Shown piece by piece: positions 1 to 5,282 of a DNA stretch of 7,230 bases. The stretch comes from JANOAR01 sp031411235 (GTDB taxonomy: Bacteria; Verrucomicrobiota; Verrucomicrobiia; Verrucomicrobiales; Verrucomicrobiaceae): NCBI GenBank assembly GCA_031411235.1, contig JANOAR010000159.1:1-7230 (forward strand), read 5' to 3'. Positions within the stretch are counted from its first letter, which is position 1; each line of letters starts with the position of its first letter. Below the pieces are notes generated by a model. The model was not told the DNA's origin, searched no databases, and was given only the letters and a program-made list of their open reading frames with translations. Position numbers and translations under genes: made by a program.

Positions 1-391
1 TGAAGTCCTCGCTCGCTGGCCGGGCGAAATTTTGGCCGACAGCGAAGCTCAAGCCCTGTGGACAAATCTGCGCGAGTTCCGATGGGCTGATGCGAAGGCA
101 CCTCTCCTAAAGGTGGCGTTGTCGCCTGCGGCCATTGTCGCACTGGGGCAAGTCGAAGGGAGCGCGGGTGCCATGCATCTGAGCGCAGGTGGCAACGTCG
201 CTTTTATTTCGCTGCCCAGCGCAGAACAGGCTGGCTTGTTCGACGCGCACCTGCGCACGCTCAACTTATCCGGCATGACCTTGCGTGGCGAAGCTCCCCT
301 GTGGCTCGGCGCTCGCACTCGGCCAGTCATTGCTCAGGCCGTGAAGCACGCGCTCGCCCCCGACAACCGTTTCCCCACCCTCGACGACTGA
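1..391 (+). CDS. glcE: Glycolate oxidase FAD-binding subunit GlcE, C-terminal part (5' end outside window)
   Basis: The frame is open from base 2 to the TGA at 389-391 and gives the last 129 residues, beginning EVLARWPGE. A TTG at 32 is in frame, but the frame continues upstream through it, so this is a truncated gene and not a short one. In the family, GlcE works with GlcD and GlcF to oxidise glycolate to glyoxylate, passing electrons to the membrane quinone pool. The visible part would be the C-terminal FAD-oxidase domain; the FAD-binding domain lies off the window. The tail matches the general character of GlcE C-termini (LWTNLREF, then a segment ending NRFPTLDD), but I see no single diagnostic motif. 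The assignment rests mainly on the glcF gene that starts on the last base of this stop codon (TGATG). Another FAD-linked hydroxyacid dehydrogenase subunit is possible. Confidence 0.75.
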   Translation, partial: EVLARWPGEILADSEAQALWTNLREFRWADAKAPLLKVALSPAAIVALGQVEGSAGAMHLSAGGNVAFISLPSAEQAGLFDAHLRTLNLSGMTLRGEAPLWLGARTRPVIAQAVKHALAPDNRFPTLDD

Positions 392-1650
392 TGCTGCACC
401 ACATTCCAACAACCCAACTCGGGCCACTCGGCGTGCCGATGACACGCGCGGTGGAGGCTTGTGTGCATTGCGGTTTCTGCTTGGCCGCGTGCCCGACGTA
501 TCGCGAGCTGGGGCAGGAGATGGACACGCCGCGAGGGCGCATCGTGCTGATGAAGGAGGTGCTCGAAGGCACCCTCTCGCTCGCCGCTGCGCAACCGCAT
601 GTGGATCGCTGTCTCGGCTGCCTTGCGTGTGAGCCTGCGTGCCCGAGCGGCGTGGCGTATCGCGATTTGATCAGCCCGTTTCGTGCGATGATGCAGAAGC
701 GCCTGACGCGCACAGTCGGCGAGCGGTTGCGGCGCTTCATCGCTGCGCAGACGATTCCTTTCCCCTCGCGGTTTCGTCTCGCGGCGACGCTGGGGCGATG
801 GGGCCGCGCACTGGCACCGTTGATGCCGAAGAAGTGGCGTCCGATGCTCGACCTCGTGCCAGACAAGCTGCCGCGTGCTGAATCGTGGCCTGCTATCAAT
901 CCCGCGAAAGGTGAGTGGCGGGCGCGTGTGGCCTTGCTCATCGGTTGTGCCCAGCAGGTGCTCGATCCTGACATCAACACGGCCACCATTGAAGTGCTGA
1001 CGCGCAACGGCATCGAAGTGGTCATCCCGCCGCAGCAGGGATGCTGCGGTGGTCTGGCGTGGCATACGGGCGATCTCGCTGCGGCGCAAAAGTTCGCCCG
1101 GCAGAACCTTCGCGCCTTCCCTGAGGATGTGGATGCGATCCTCACCAACGCCGCAGGCTGCGGCTCGGCGATGCATGAGTATCACCTCGTGCTGTGCGGC
1201 ACGCCCGACGAGGCGCGTGCCGAGAGCCTCCGGCATCGTGTCATGGATGTGAGCGTGTTTCTGGCGAAGCTCGGTCTGCGTGAACCCTTGCGTGAAACGA
1301 AACTCAAAGTCGCCTACCACGACGCCTGCCATCTCGCGAACGCCCAGAACGTGCGCCGCCAGCCACGCGACCTGTTGCGTGCCATTCCCGGCCTTGCACT
1401 CATCGAAATCTCCAATGCCCATCTCTGCTGCGGCAGTGCTGGCAGCTACAACATGGATCAGCCCGAAATCGCAGCCTCGCTCGGTGAACAAAAGGCACGC
1501 GCCGTGATCGCCACGGGCGCAGAAGTCATCGCCTCGGGCAACATCGGCTGCCTGACGCAGGTGCGGCTGCATTTGAAGAAGCTCGGCTCAAACATCGAGG
1601 TAAAACACACGATGCAAGTTCTGCGCGATGCACACGCTCTAACCCCATGA
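391..1650 (+). CDS. glcF: Glycolate oxidase iron-sulfur subunit GlcF
   Basis: A complete protein of 419 residues, close to the roughly 407 of E. coli GlcF. The ATG at 391 is chosen because it overlaps the glcE stop (TGATG); the frame stays open upstream to about 301, but that part lies inside glcE. Two [4Fe-4S] ferredoxin motifs are clear: C24-x2-C27-x2-C30-x3-C34-P and C74-x2-C77-x2-C80-x3-C84-P. Two CCG (cysteine-rich) domains follow. The first has C186, C218-C219-G-G and C257; the second has C313 (HDAC), C346-C347-G and C387. This is the standard GlcF/GlpC/LutA-type layout. The protein would relay electrons from the FAD subunits to quinone at the inner face of the membrane. No Shine-Dalgarno sequence is visible, so translation probably couples to glcE. 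A lactate dehydrogenase iron-sulfur subunit is the main alternative, but two ferredoxin motifs plus two CCG domains directly after a GlcE-like gene favour GlcF. Confidence 0.92.
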   Translation: MLHHIPTTQLGPLGVPMTRAVEACVHCGFCLAACPTYRELGQEMDTPRGRIVLMKEVLEGTLSLAAAQPHVDRCLGCLACEPACPSGVAYRDLISPFRAMMQKRLTRTVGERLRRFIAAQTIPFPSRFRLAATLGRWGRALAPLMPKKWRPMLDLVPDKLPRAESWPAINPAKGEWRARVALLIGCAQQVLDPDINTATIEVLTRNGIEVVIPPQQGCCGGLAWHTGDLAAAQKFARQNLRAFPEDVDAILTNAAGCGSAMHEYHLVLCGTPDEARAESLRHRVMDVSVFLAKLGLREPLRETKLKVAYHDACHLANAQNVRRQPRDLLRAIPGLALIEISNAHLCCGSAGSYNMDQPEIAASLGEQKARAVIATGAEVIASGNIGCLTQVRLHLKKLGSNIEVKHTMQVLRDAHALTP

Positions 1651-3269
1651 CTTGGACTCAAAACTACGATCCGCTCGGCAACTCAACGCTCTCCGCTCTC
1701 GTCTCGACCTTGCCAGTCATCACGCTGCTGGGGCTGCTGGCCTTCTGGCATGTGCGGGCGCAATTCGCCGCGATGGCGGGGCTGATCGTAGCCGCTGGGC
1801 TGGCCATATTTGTGTATCAGATGCCGGTGCAGCTCACGACTGCGGCGGCAGCTTATGGGGCGGCGTTTGGGTTGTTTCCCATTGGCTGGATCATATTGAA
1901 TGCGCTGTTCATCTACCATCTGTCGGTGCATACCGGGCAGTTCAGCGTGTTGCAGCAGCAGGTGGCGGGCGTGTCGCAGGATCGCCGCATTCAGGCGCTG
2001 CTGATTGCGTTCAGCTTCGGTGCATTCATCGAGGGCGCGGCGGGTTTTGGGGCACCAGTGGCGATCACGGGGGCGCTGATGATCGGGCTCGGGTTCAAAC
2101 CGCTGGAGGCGGCGAAGCTCGCGCTCATCGGCAACACAGCACCCGTGGCCTACGGTTCGCTGGGCACGCCGTTGATCACGCTGGCAGACATCACGGGACT
2201 CGATCTGCATCTGCTCAGCTCGATGGTGGGCAGGCAGTTGCCGGTCTTCTCGCTCATCGTGCCGTTCTGGCTTGTGGCGGCTCAGGTGGGTTGGCGCGGC
2301 ATGATCGGCGTGTGGCCCGCGTGTCTGGTGACGGGACTCAGTTTTGCCATCATGCAGTTCGTGGTGAGCAACTTCCATGGCCCCTGGCTGGTGGACATCC
2401 TGGGCGCGGTTGTCTCCATGGCGGCGCTGGTGTTGTTCATGAAATTTTGGAAACCCAAGGATGCCGAGGCTGCCCCTCCCGCCGTTCTCTCATCCTCCCA
2501 TGAGCCCGCGTGGAAGGCCTGGCTGCCGTGGGTGTTCCTGACGGTTTTTGTCTTTTGCTGGGGCCTGCCGCAGGTGAAGGCTGGCTTGAACGGTGTGTTC
2601 AATCGCGAGATCCCGGTGCCACTGCTGCATCAAATGGTGGAGCGCGTGCCGCCCGTGGTCGTCCATGCGGAACTGGAGAAGGCGGTGTTCAAATTCAATG
2701 CGCTGTCCGCTACGGGCACGGCCTTGCTCATCGCAGGTGTGCTGGCGGGGCTGTGCCTGCGGCTGTCTCCGTTGCAGCTCTTCAAACTGTACGTCGGGAC
2801 GTTGTGGAAGCTGCGCGTATCACTGCTGACGATCTCGCTGATGCTCGCGCTCGGCTACGTGACGCGGTATAGCGGCACCGATACGACGATGGGCCTCGCG
2901 ATGGCCTCCAGCGGCTGGTTGTTTCCCTTTTTCTCGCCCATCATCGGCTGGCTCGGGGTGGCGCTCACGGGCAGCGATACATCGTCGAATGTGCTGTTTG
3001 GCAATCTTCAGCAAGTCACGGCGACCCAGCTCCATCTGCCCCCGATCCTGACCGCTGCCGCGAACAGCTCTGGCGGTGTGATGGGCAAGATGATCGACGC
3101 GCAAAGCATCGTCGTCGCCAGTGTCGCCACCGGCGGCCATGCCGATAGTCCCGACGCTGGCACCGTGCTGCGCTCGGTGTTCTGGCACAGCGTCGCGCTG
3201 GCTCTGCTGATGGGCGTGCTGGTGATGATCCAGGCGTATTGGACGCCGTGGATCGTGCCAGGGAAGTGA
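1647..3269 (+). CDS. lctP: L-lactate/glycolate permease (LctP/GlcA family)
   Basis: A complete 540-residue polytopic membrane protein; E. coli LldP has 551 and GlcA 560. The ATG overlaps the glcF stop by four bases (ATGA). Most of the chain is hydrophobic, with well over ten likely membrane segments and one charged loop at about 267-290. Family signatures are visible: FSFGAFIEGAAGFGAPVAI at 122-140, GNTAPVAYGSLGTP at about 162-175, TGSDTSSNVLFGNLQ at 441-455 and SSGGVMGKMIDAQS at about 474-487. Members are proton symporters for L-lactate, D-lactate and glycolate. The link to glcE-glcF suggests glycolate or lactate as substrate, so glcA would be an equally fair name. Substrate choice cannot be read from the sequence. 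It appears to be the last gene of the operon: it is followed by 545 bases with no convincing gene. Confidence 0.92.
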   Translation: MTWTQNYDPLGNSTLSALVSTLPVITLLGLLAFWHVRAQFAAMAGLIVAAGLAIFVYQMPVQLTTAAAAYGAAFGLFPIGWIILNALFIYHLSVHTGQFSVLQQQVAGVSQDRRIQALLIAFSFGAFIEGAAGFGAPVAITGALMIGLGFKPLEAAKLALIGNTAPVAYGSLGTPLITLADITGLDLHLLSSMVGRQLPVFSLIVPFWLVAAQVGWRGMIGVWPACLVTGLSFAIMQFVVSNFHGPWLVDILGAVVSMAALVLFMKFWKPKDAEAAPPAVLSSSHEPAWKAWLPWVFLTVFVFCWGLPQVKAGLNGVFNREIPVPLLHQMVERVPPVVVHAELEKAVFKFNALSATGTALLIAGVLAGLCLRLSPLQLFKLYVGTLWKLRVSLLTISLMLALGYVTRYSGTDTTMGLAMASSGWLFPFFSPIIGWLGVALTGSDTSSNVLFGNLQQVTATQLHLPPILTAAANSSGGVMGKMIDAQSIVVASVATGGHADSPDAGTVLRSVFWHSVALALLMGVLVMIQAYWTPWIVPGK

Positions 3270-3292
3270 TTTCCGAGCCAAAGGCCAGGAAA
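3270..3292 (+). terminator. Small hairpin directly after the permease stop
   Basis: TTTCC (3270-3274) pairs with GGAAA (3288-3292). An inner GCC/GGC stem (3277-3279 with 3283-3285) closes an AAA loop, with a 2x2 internal loop between the stems. It sits exactly where an operon terminator would. There is no T-tract after it, so intrinsic termination is uncertain. Confidence 0.25.
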
Positions 3293-3357
3293 CCGCCCGC
3301 TTATTGGACGAACCAAAATCACTCACCTGTGGAAGCTCAGATCGCTTGCCACCGCTC

Positions 3358-3480
3358 CACGGAGCCACGCCGCCAACCCACGGAGCCACGCCACCAACCC
3401 ACGGAGCCACGCCGCCAATCCACGGAGCCACGCTGCCAACCCACGGAGCCACGCCACCAACTCACGGAGCCACGCCGCCG
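3358..3480. repeat. Six-copy 21-bp direct tandem repeat
   Basis: Units start at 3358, 3379, 3400, 3421, 3442 and 3463, a strict 21-base period; the last unit is 18 bases. The first 13 bases, CACGGAGCCACGC, are identical in all six. Differences fall only in the last eight bases (forms of CGCCAACC). A decayed partial copy (GCCACCGCTC) precedes the array from about 3348. The period is a multiple of three, so several frames stay open: TEPRRQP-type heptads on the plus strand, VAPWVGG and AWLRGL-type on the minus strand. These frames have no credible start or neighbouring domain, so a non-coding array is the better reading. Confidence 0.95.
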
Positions 3481-3519
3481 TAAAACGGCTCTGGAGGTTG
3501 CCGTCGCGGCACAAACCTC
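3477..3519. other. Two adjacent hairpins after the tandem repeat
   Basis: GCCGT (3477-3481) and ACGGC (3485-3489) form a perfect stem around AAA. Directly after, GAGGTTGCCG (3494-3503) pairs with CGGC (3507-3510) and AACCTC (3514-3519), with a TCG loop and a three-base bulge. No T-tract follows on either strand. They could end transcription weakly or simply be structured spacer. Confidence 0.35.
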
Positions 3520-3676
3520 GTAAAATCAAGGATTCCAGCGTCATGCCAGGATTCCGCCACCTCCGTGCTGCCGCCCTGGCAGAGTGCGGTTGGCCCGAAT
3601 TCGCAGAAATGAGATGCCGCTCAGGCTTGTTGGGTTCGGCGGGTATGGGCGCGTTATCCGACCTATTTGCACAAAA

Positions 3677-3782
3677 TAACAAAGCTCTTGTGGCAATGGC
3701 GACATTTTTGTTACCTTTGCTCAATAGGGCAACAAATCTGTCGGCTATAAAAACGCTGGGACTAAACCCACAAATTTGTTGC
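3677..3782. repeat. Four related AACAAA motifs in alternating orientation
   Basis: Four imperfect copies of one motif lie at 3677-3694 (+), 3698-3715 (-), 3727-3745 (+) and 3767-3782 (-). Read in the same direction they share AACAAA, a short spacer, TGT and usually a G/C-rich end. Copy 2 (GGCGACATTTTTGTTACC) pairs with copy 3 (GGGCAACAAATCTGTCGGC) around an 11-base loop. Copy 3 also pairs with copy 4 (GCAACAAATCTG with CAAATTTGTTGC, 11 of 12). The structures exclude each other. The stretch is AT-rich for this window. It could be a REP/REPIN-like element, a structured leader or a binding-site cluster; I do not recognise it. Confidence 0.55.
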
Positions 3783-3793
3783 TGAATCAACTG

Positions 3794-4251
3794 TTAGGCG
3801 ACTAGCACGCTCACATGCCATCGTTCCGAACAGAGGTTCTCGACCAGTTGCACCGGATGGGCTCCGACGTGAGTCAGCCGCACGGCTTCGACTTCTATCT
3901 CTACTTGCCTTCTGAGTCTGCTGCGCAGGTGGCCGCCGATAAGGTGCGCGAGAGCGACTTTACTGCAGAGGTTACCCTGGGCACGAAACCTGGCACTTGG
4001 CTCTGCAAAGCGACGGCGACGATTACCCCGGCAACCGCATTGCTGGACGATATCGGCGCGTTCTTTGCACAGACCGCCGACGTGCTGCACGGTGAGTTCG
4101 ACGGCTGGGAGTCAGACGTCATTCCAATATGAACCCGTCGCCTAACCAAGCGCTGCAGAGAACAGCTCCGGTCTGTCATGCCTGCTGCTCCCCGCAGAGC
4201 CCGCCGCGCAGCAGCCATGCCAGCCCTCCGCTGTCTCTGAGCTTGAGGTCG
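3794..4251 (+). mobile_element. Putative integron gene cassette carrying an RraB-like gene
   Basis: The element fits the rule for an integrated cassette: it begins with the TTRRRY end of an R' core (TTAGGC, after G at 3793), carries one gene, and ends at the G of the next R' core. GTTAGGCGAC (3793-3802) is the perfect 10-base reverse complement of GTCGCCTAAC (4137-4146), as expected for a cassette's own R' and R'' ends. The gene fills the space tightly: 21 bases before its ATG, 7 between its stop and R''. The attC-like palindrome follows at 4140-4257. The R' after the cassette (GTTCGCC) matches R'' less well, which is normal because those bases belong to the neighbour. No integrase or attI is visible and I found no complete second attC, so it may be a lone cassette or remnant. 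A different inverted-repeat element is the alternative. Confidence 0.6.
3815..4132 (+). CDS. RraB-like protein (regulator of ribonuclease E family)
   Basis: A complete 105-residue soluble protein without signal peptide or membrane segment. It resembles the RraB domain family (RNase E inhibitor B): an N-terminal part with DVSQPHGFDFYLYLPSES, an alternating strand/helix middle in which a basic-acidic helix (AAQVAADKVRES) precedes a strand, and the C-terminal signature HGEFDGWESDV (the family's GxYDGWET-type end). E. coli RraB is about 138 residues, so this is a compact domain-only form. In Gammaproteobacteria RraB binds RNase E and changes which RNAs are cut. Many short relatives elsewhere have no known target, so that role is uncertain here. 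The ATG at 3815 is the first in frame after the cassette boundary, with no Shine-Dalgarno sequence. The gene sits alone inside the putative cassette, so it likely depends on an outside promoter. Confidence 0.72.
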   Translation: MPSFRTEVLDQLHRMGSDVSQPHGFDFYLYLPSESAAQVAADKVRESDFTAEVTLGTKPGTWLCKATATITPATALLDDIGAFFAQTADVLHGEFDGWESDVIPI

Positions 4252-4257
4252 TTCGCC
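4140..4257. other. attC-like recombination site (118 bp imperfect palindrome)
   Basis: R'' is GCCTAAC (4140-4146) and R' is GTTCGCC (4251-4257); consensus forms are RYYYAAC and GTTRRRY, so R' deviates at one base. Inside, CAAGCGCTGCAGAGAACAGC (4147-4166) pairs with GCTGTCTCTGAGCTTG (4230-4245), leaving a few extra unpaired bases in the left arm as attC sites do. Nearer the centre CATGCCTGCTGC (4177-4188) pairs with GCAGCAGCCATG (4208-4219) with one mismatch, closing a 19-base loop. The length is near the upper part of the known attC range, like the Vibrio cholerae repeats. An open frame through it reads NQALQRTAP, a peptide I recall from spurious ORFs in related phyla, which suggests a dispersed family. 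Confidence 0.6.
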
Positions 4258-4343
4258 CACCTCCAGCGCCGCTCACTCCTCAGAGGCAGAATTTACCGAA
4301 GCTTTACAGACATCAAAGCACTCGGCATGCAGACTGAACACCT

Positions 4344-4802
4344 ATGAAAAACTTTTGCATACACCTAGCCTTTTGCGTTTTTGCCAGTTTCACTCAGGCG
4401 GCGATACCCACAGATACGAATGTGACACTGCTGAAGGTCAAGAAGGTTACCGTTGAGGACAGCGTCATCGTCATTGTCGCCGAAAAAGCCACGACGCGTA
4501 TAACATTGCTCGCTGGCGATCAAGATCCATCCTACAAGGTCGAAACCCGGGATGGAAAGCCGGTTACAACGGTGCAGGTCTTGTCGAATGATGCCACTTT
4601 CACGATCAGGCCAGACCGTTACTCCCAACCTGGAGGAAAGTTGGAGAACGTGTGGAAGAGCAGCTTGGCATTGGCCAGAAAGCTGCAAGAAAGCAAGGAG
4701 GTCGGAACGGTTGAGATTTGCTTTTACGCGCCCGATGTCGTCATCAAACGCCACGAAATGACATCCGTCATCGGGGTCGGCTACTTGTATGCCAAGCGCT
4801 AA
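4344..4802 (+). CDS. Small secreted protein of unknown function
   Basis: I do not recognise this 152-residue protein. It begins with a typical signal peptide: MKNF, a hydrophobic core from about residue 6 to 16 (IHLAFCVFASF), then TQAA with a likely cut after A19 or A20. The mature part of about 132 residues is mixed charged and beta-prone. Alternating hydrophobic strands (TLLKVKKVTVEDSVIVIVAEK, RITLLAGD, TTVQVLS, ATFTIRP) come first, then a probable helix (NVWKSSLALARKLQESKE) and a final strand region (GTVEICFYAPDVVIKRHEMTSVIGVGYLY). The mature chain has a single cysteine (in EICFYAP), so no internal disulfide is possible. It would end up in the periplasm or outside. It starts 92 bases after the attC-like site with no Shine-Dalgarno sequence. 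GC is about 53% in a sampled 60-base line, below the upstream operon. It could be cargo of a second, decayed cassette, but no closing attC was found. Confidence 0.7.
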   Translation: MKNFCIHLAFCVFASFTQAAIPTDTNVTLLKVKKVTVEDSVIVIVAEKATTRITLLAGDQDPSYKVETRDGKPVTTVQVLSNDATFTIRPDRYSQPGGKLENVWKSSLALARKLQESKEVGTVEICFYAPDVVIKRHEMTSVIGVGYLYAKR

Positions 4803-4850
4803 TGAAACAGACCACGAAGACACCATGAGCACGACCAGCGCGAGAACGAG

Positions 4851-4942
4851 GGCGACCAAAACGGATGCCTACAACGGCTCGAATGGCATCCGTCGTGTCA
4901 TCGACGCCTCTCGCTCGCCGTCGCCTGATCCGAAGCGTTCGG
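4851..4942. other. Hairpin cluster in the spacer before the pentapeptide gene
   Basis: The 156 bases between the secreted-protein gene and the pentapeptide gene hold several hairpins. ACGGATGCC (4861-4869) and GGCATCCGT (4885-4893) are a perfect 9-bp stem with a 15-base loop, flanked by an outer GGCG/CGCC pair (4851-4854, 4905-4908). CGTCG/CGACG (4891-4895, 4902-4906) is an overlapping smaller stem. CCGAA-GCG-TTCGG (4930-4942) lies 16 bases before the next ATG. No T-tract follows. They could be an RNA leader, a terminator relic, or the remains of another palindromic site. Confidence 0.5.
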
Positions 4943-4958
4943 CAAAATCTTTACCTCG

Positions 4959-5228
4959 ATGAAGATCCAAAATACCAAGGAGACCCTGCAAGCTACTAAC
5001 GCCAATCTCTCACGATCTGAGTTTGATGACGTGAATCTCCAAGAGGCGACTTTCACGAACGTGAATTTGTCGAAAGCCACATTCACCGACATCAATTTCA
5101 GCGGCGCGAAGTTCAGCAATCTCAACCTGACCCATGTTGAAATCGAAGCCTGCGAGACCAATGGAATGAAGTTTCGCGGTGTTCTGGTCTCAGAGCTTTT
5201 CGATGCCCACAGACGGAAGTCCTCCTGA
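4959..5228 (+). CDS. Short pentapeptide-repeat protein
   Basis: A complete 89-residue protein made largely of pentapeptide repeats of the A(D/N)LXX type. The central residue recurs every five positions: L17, F22, L27, F32, L37, F42, F47, F52, L57 and I62. That is about ten repeats, or two and a half coils of a right-handed quadrilateral beta helix. L and F alternate for much of the run, so the true unit may be ten residues, also visible in the DNA as related 30-base blocks. The C-terminal tail (CETNGMKFRGVLVSELFDAHRRKSS) is non-repeat and ends basic. No signal peptide, so it is probably cytosolic. Some pentapeptide proteins mimic DNA and protect gyrase, but those are about twice this length; no function should be assigned. 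One sampled 60-base line is 48% GC. The ATG is not preceded by a Shine-Dalgarno sequence. Confidence 0.85.
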   Translation: MKIQNTKETLQATNANLSRSEFDDVNLQEATFTNVNLSKATFTDINFSGAKFSNLNLTHVEIEACETNGMKFRGVLVSELFDAHRRKSS

Positions 5229-5282
5229 GTCGCTATACTGCCCCGCCCGGTCACGGGTTCCGCCACTGTTCCTTCGCTAACC

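Larger units (their letters stand above)
3270..3814. other. 545-base stretch without a convincing gene
   Basis: In order it holds a small hairpin after the permease stop, a 21-bp tandem-repeat array (3358-3480), two small hairpins (3477-3519), the direct pair AGGATTCC at 3529-3536 and 3548-3555, and an AT-rich part with four alternating AACAAA motifs (3677-3782). It ends at the GTTAGGC boundary of the next element. Open frames cross it on both strands, but they run through the tandem repeat or show no recognisable domain, so I do not call them genes. A TATAAA at 3746-3751 could be a -10 element, but I find no matching -35 at normal spacing. Confidence 0.6.

Noticed and set aside
334..1572. 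Long minus-strand frame of 412 codons opposite glcF
   Set aside because: glcF carries all ferredoxin and CCG cysteine motifs on the plus strand; the opposite frame is a shadow of GC-rich coding sequence.
3358..3480. Tandem array considered as a CRISPR array
   Set aside because: Units are contiguous 21-mers with no unique spacers.
3239..3523. Plus-strand frame with TEPRRQP heptads
   Set aside because: It starts inside the permease gene and is open only because the tandem repeat has a period divisible by three.
3323..3790. Minus-strand frame with AWLRGL-type repeats
   Set aside because: Its repeat part is the same 21-bp array read backwards; the rest has no recognisable domain or supporting start signal.
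3723..3799. Search for a second attC ending at the GTTAGGC of 3793-3799
   Set aside because: No RYYYAAC core with matching L boxes lies at the right distance upstream; the AACAAA inverted repeats there do not pair with the sequence next to the core.
4129..4347. 72-codon frame reading NPSPNQALQRTAPVCHAC, overlapping the next gene by ATGA
   Set aside because: It is a translation of the attC-like palindrome; the codon pattern follows the inverted repeat and no domain is present.
4824..4962. 45-codon frame rich in S, T, R, P and K whose stop overlaps the pentapeptide start (ATGA)
   Set aside because: Low-complexity composition, it runs through the hairpin cluster and has no ribosome-binding site; the overlap alone is weak support.
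5235..5240. TATACT as a -10 promoter element before the ceramidase-like gene
   Set aside because: The sequence about 17 bases upstream (GACGGA) does not resemble a -35 element, so one hexamer is not enough.
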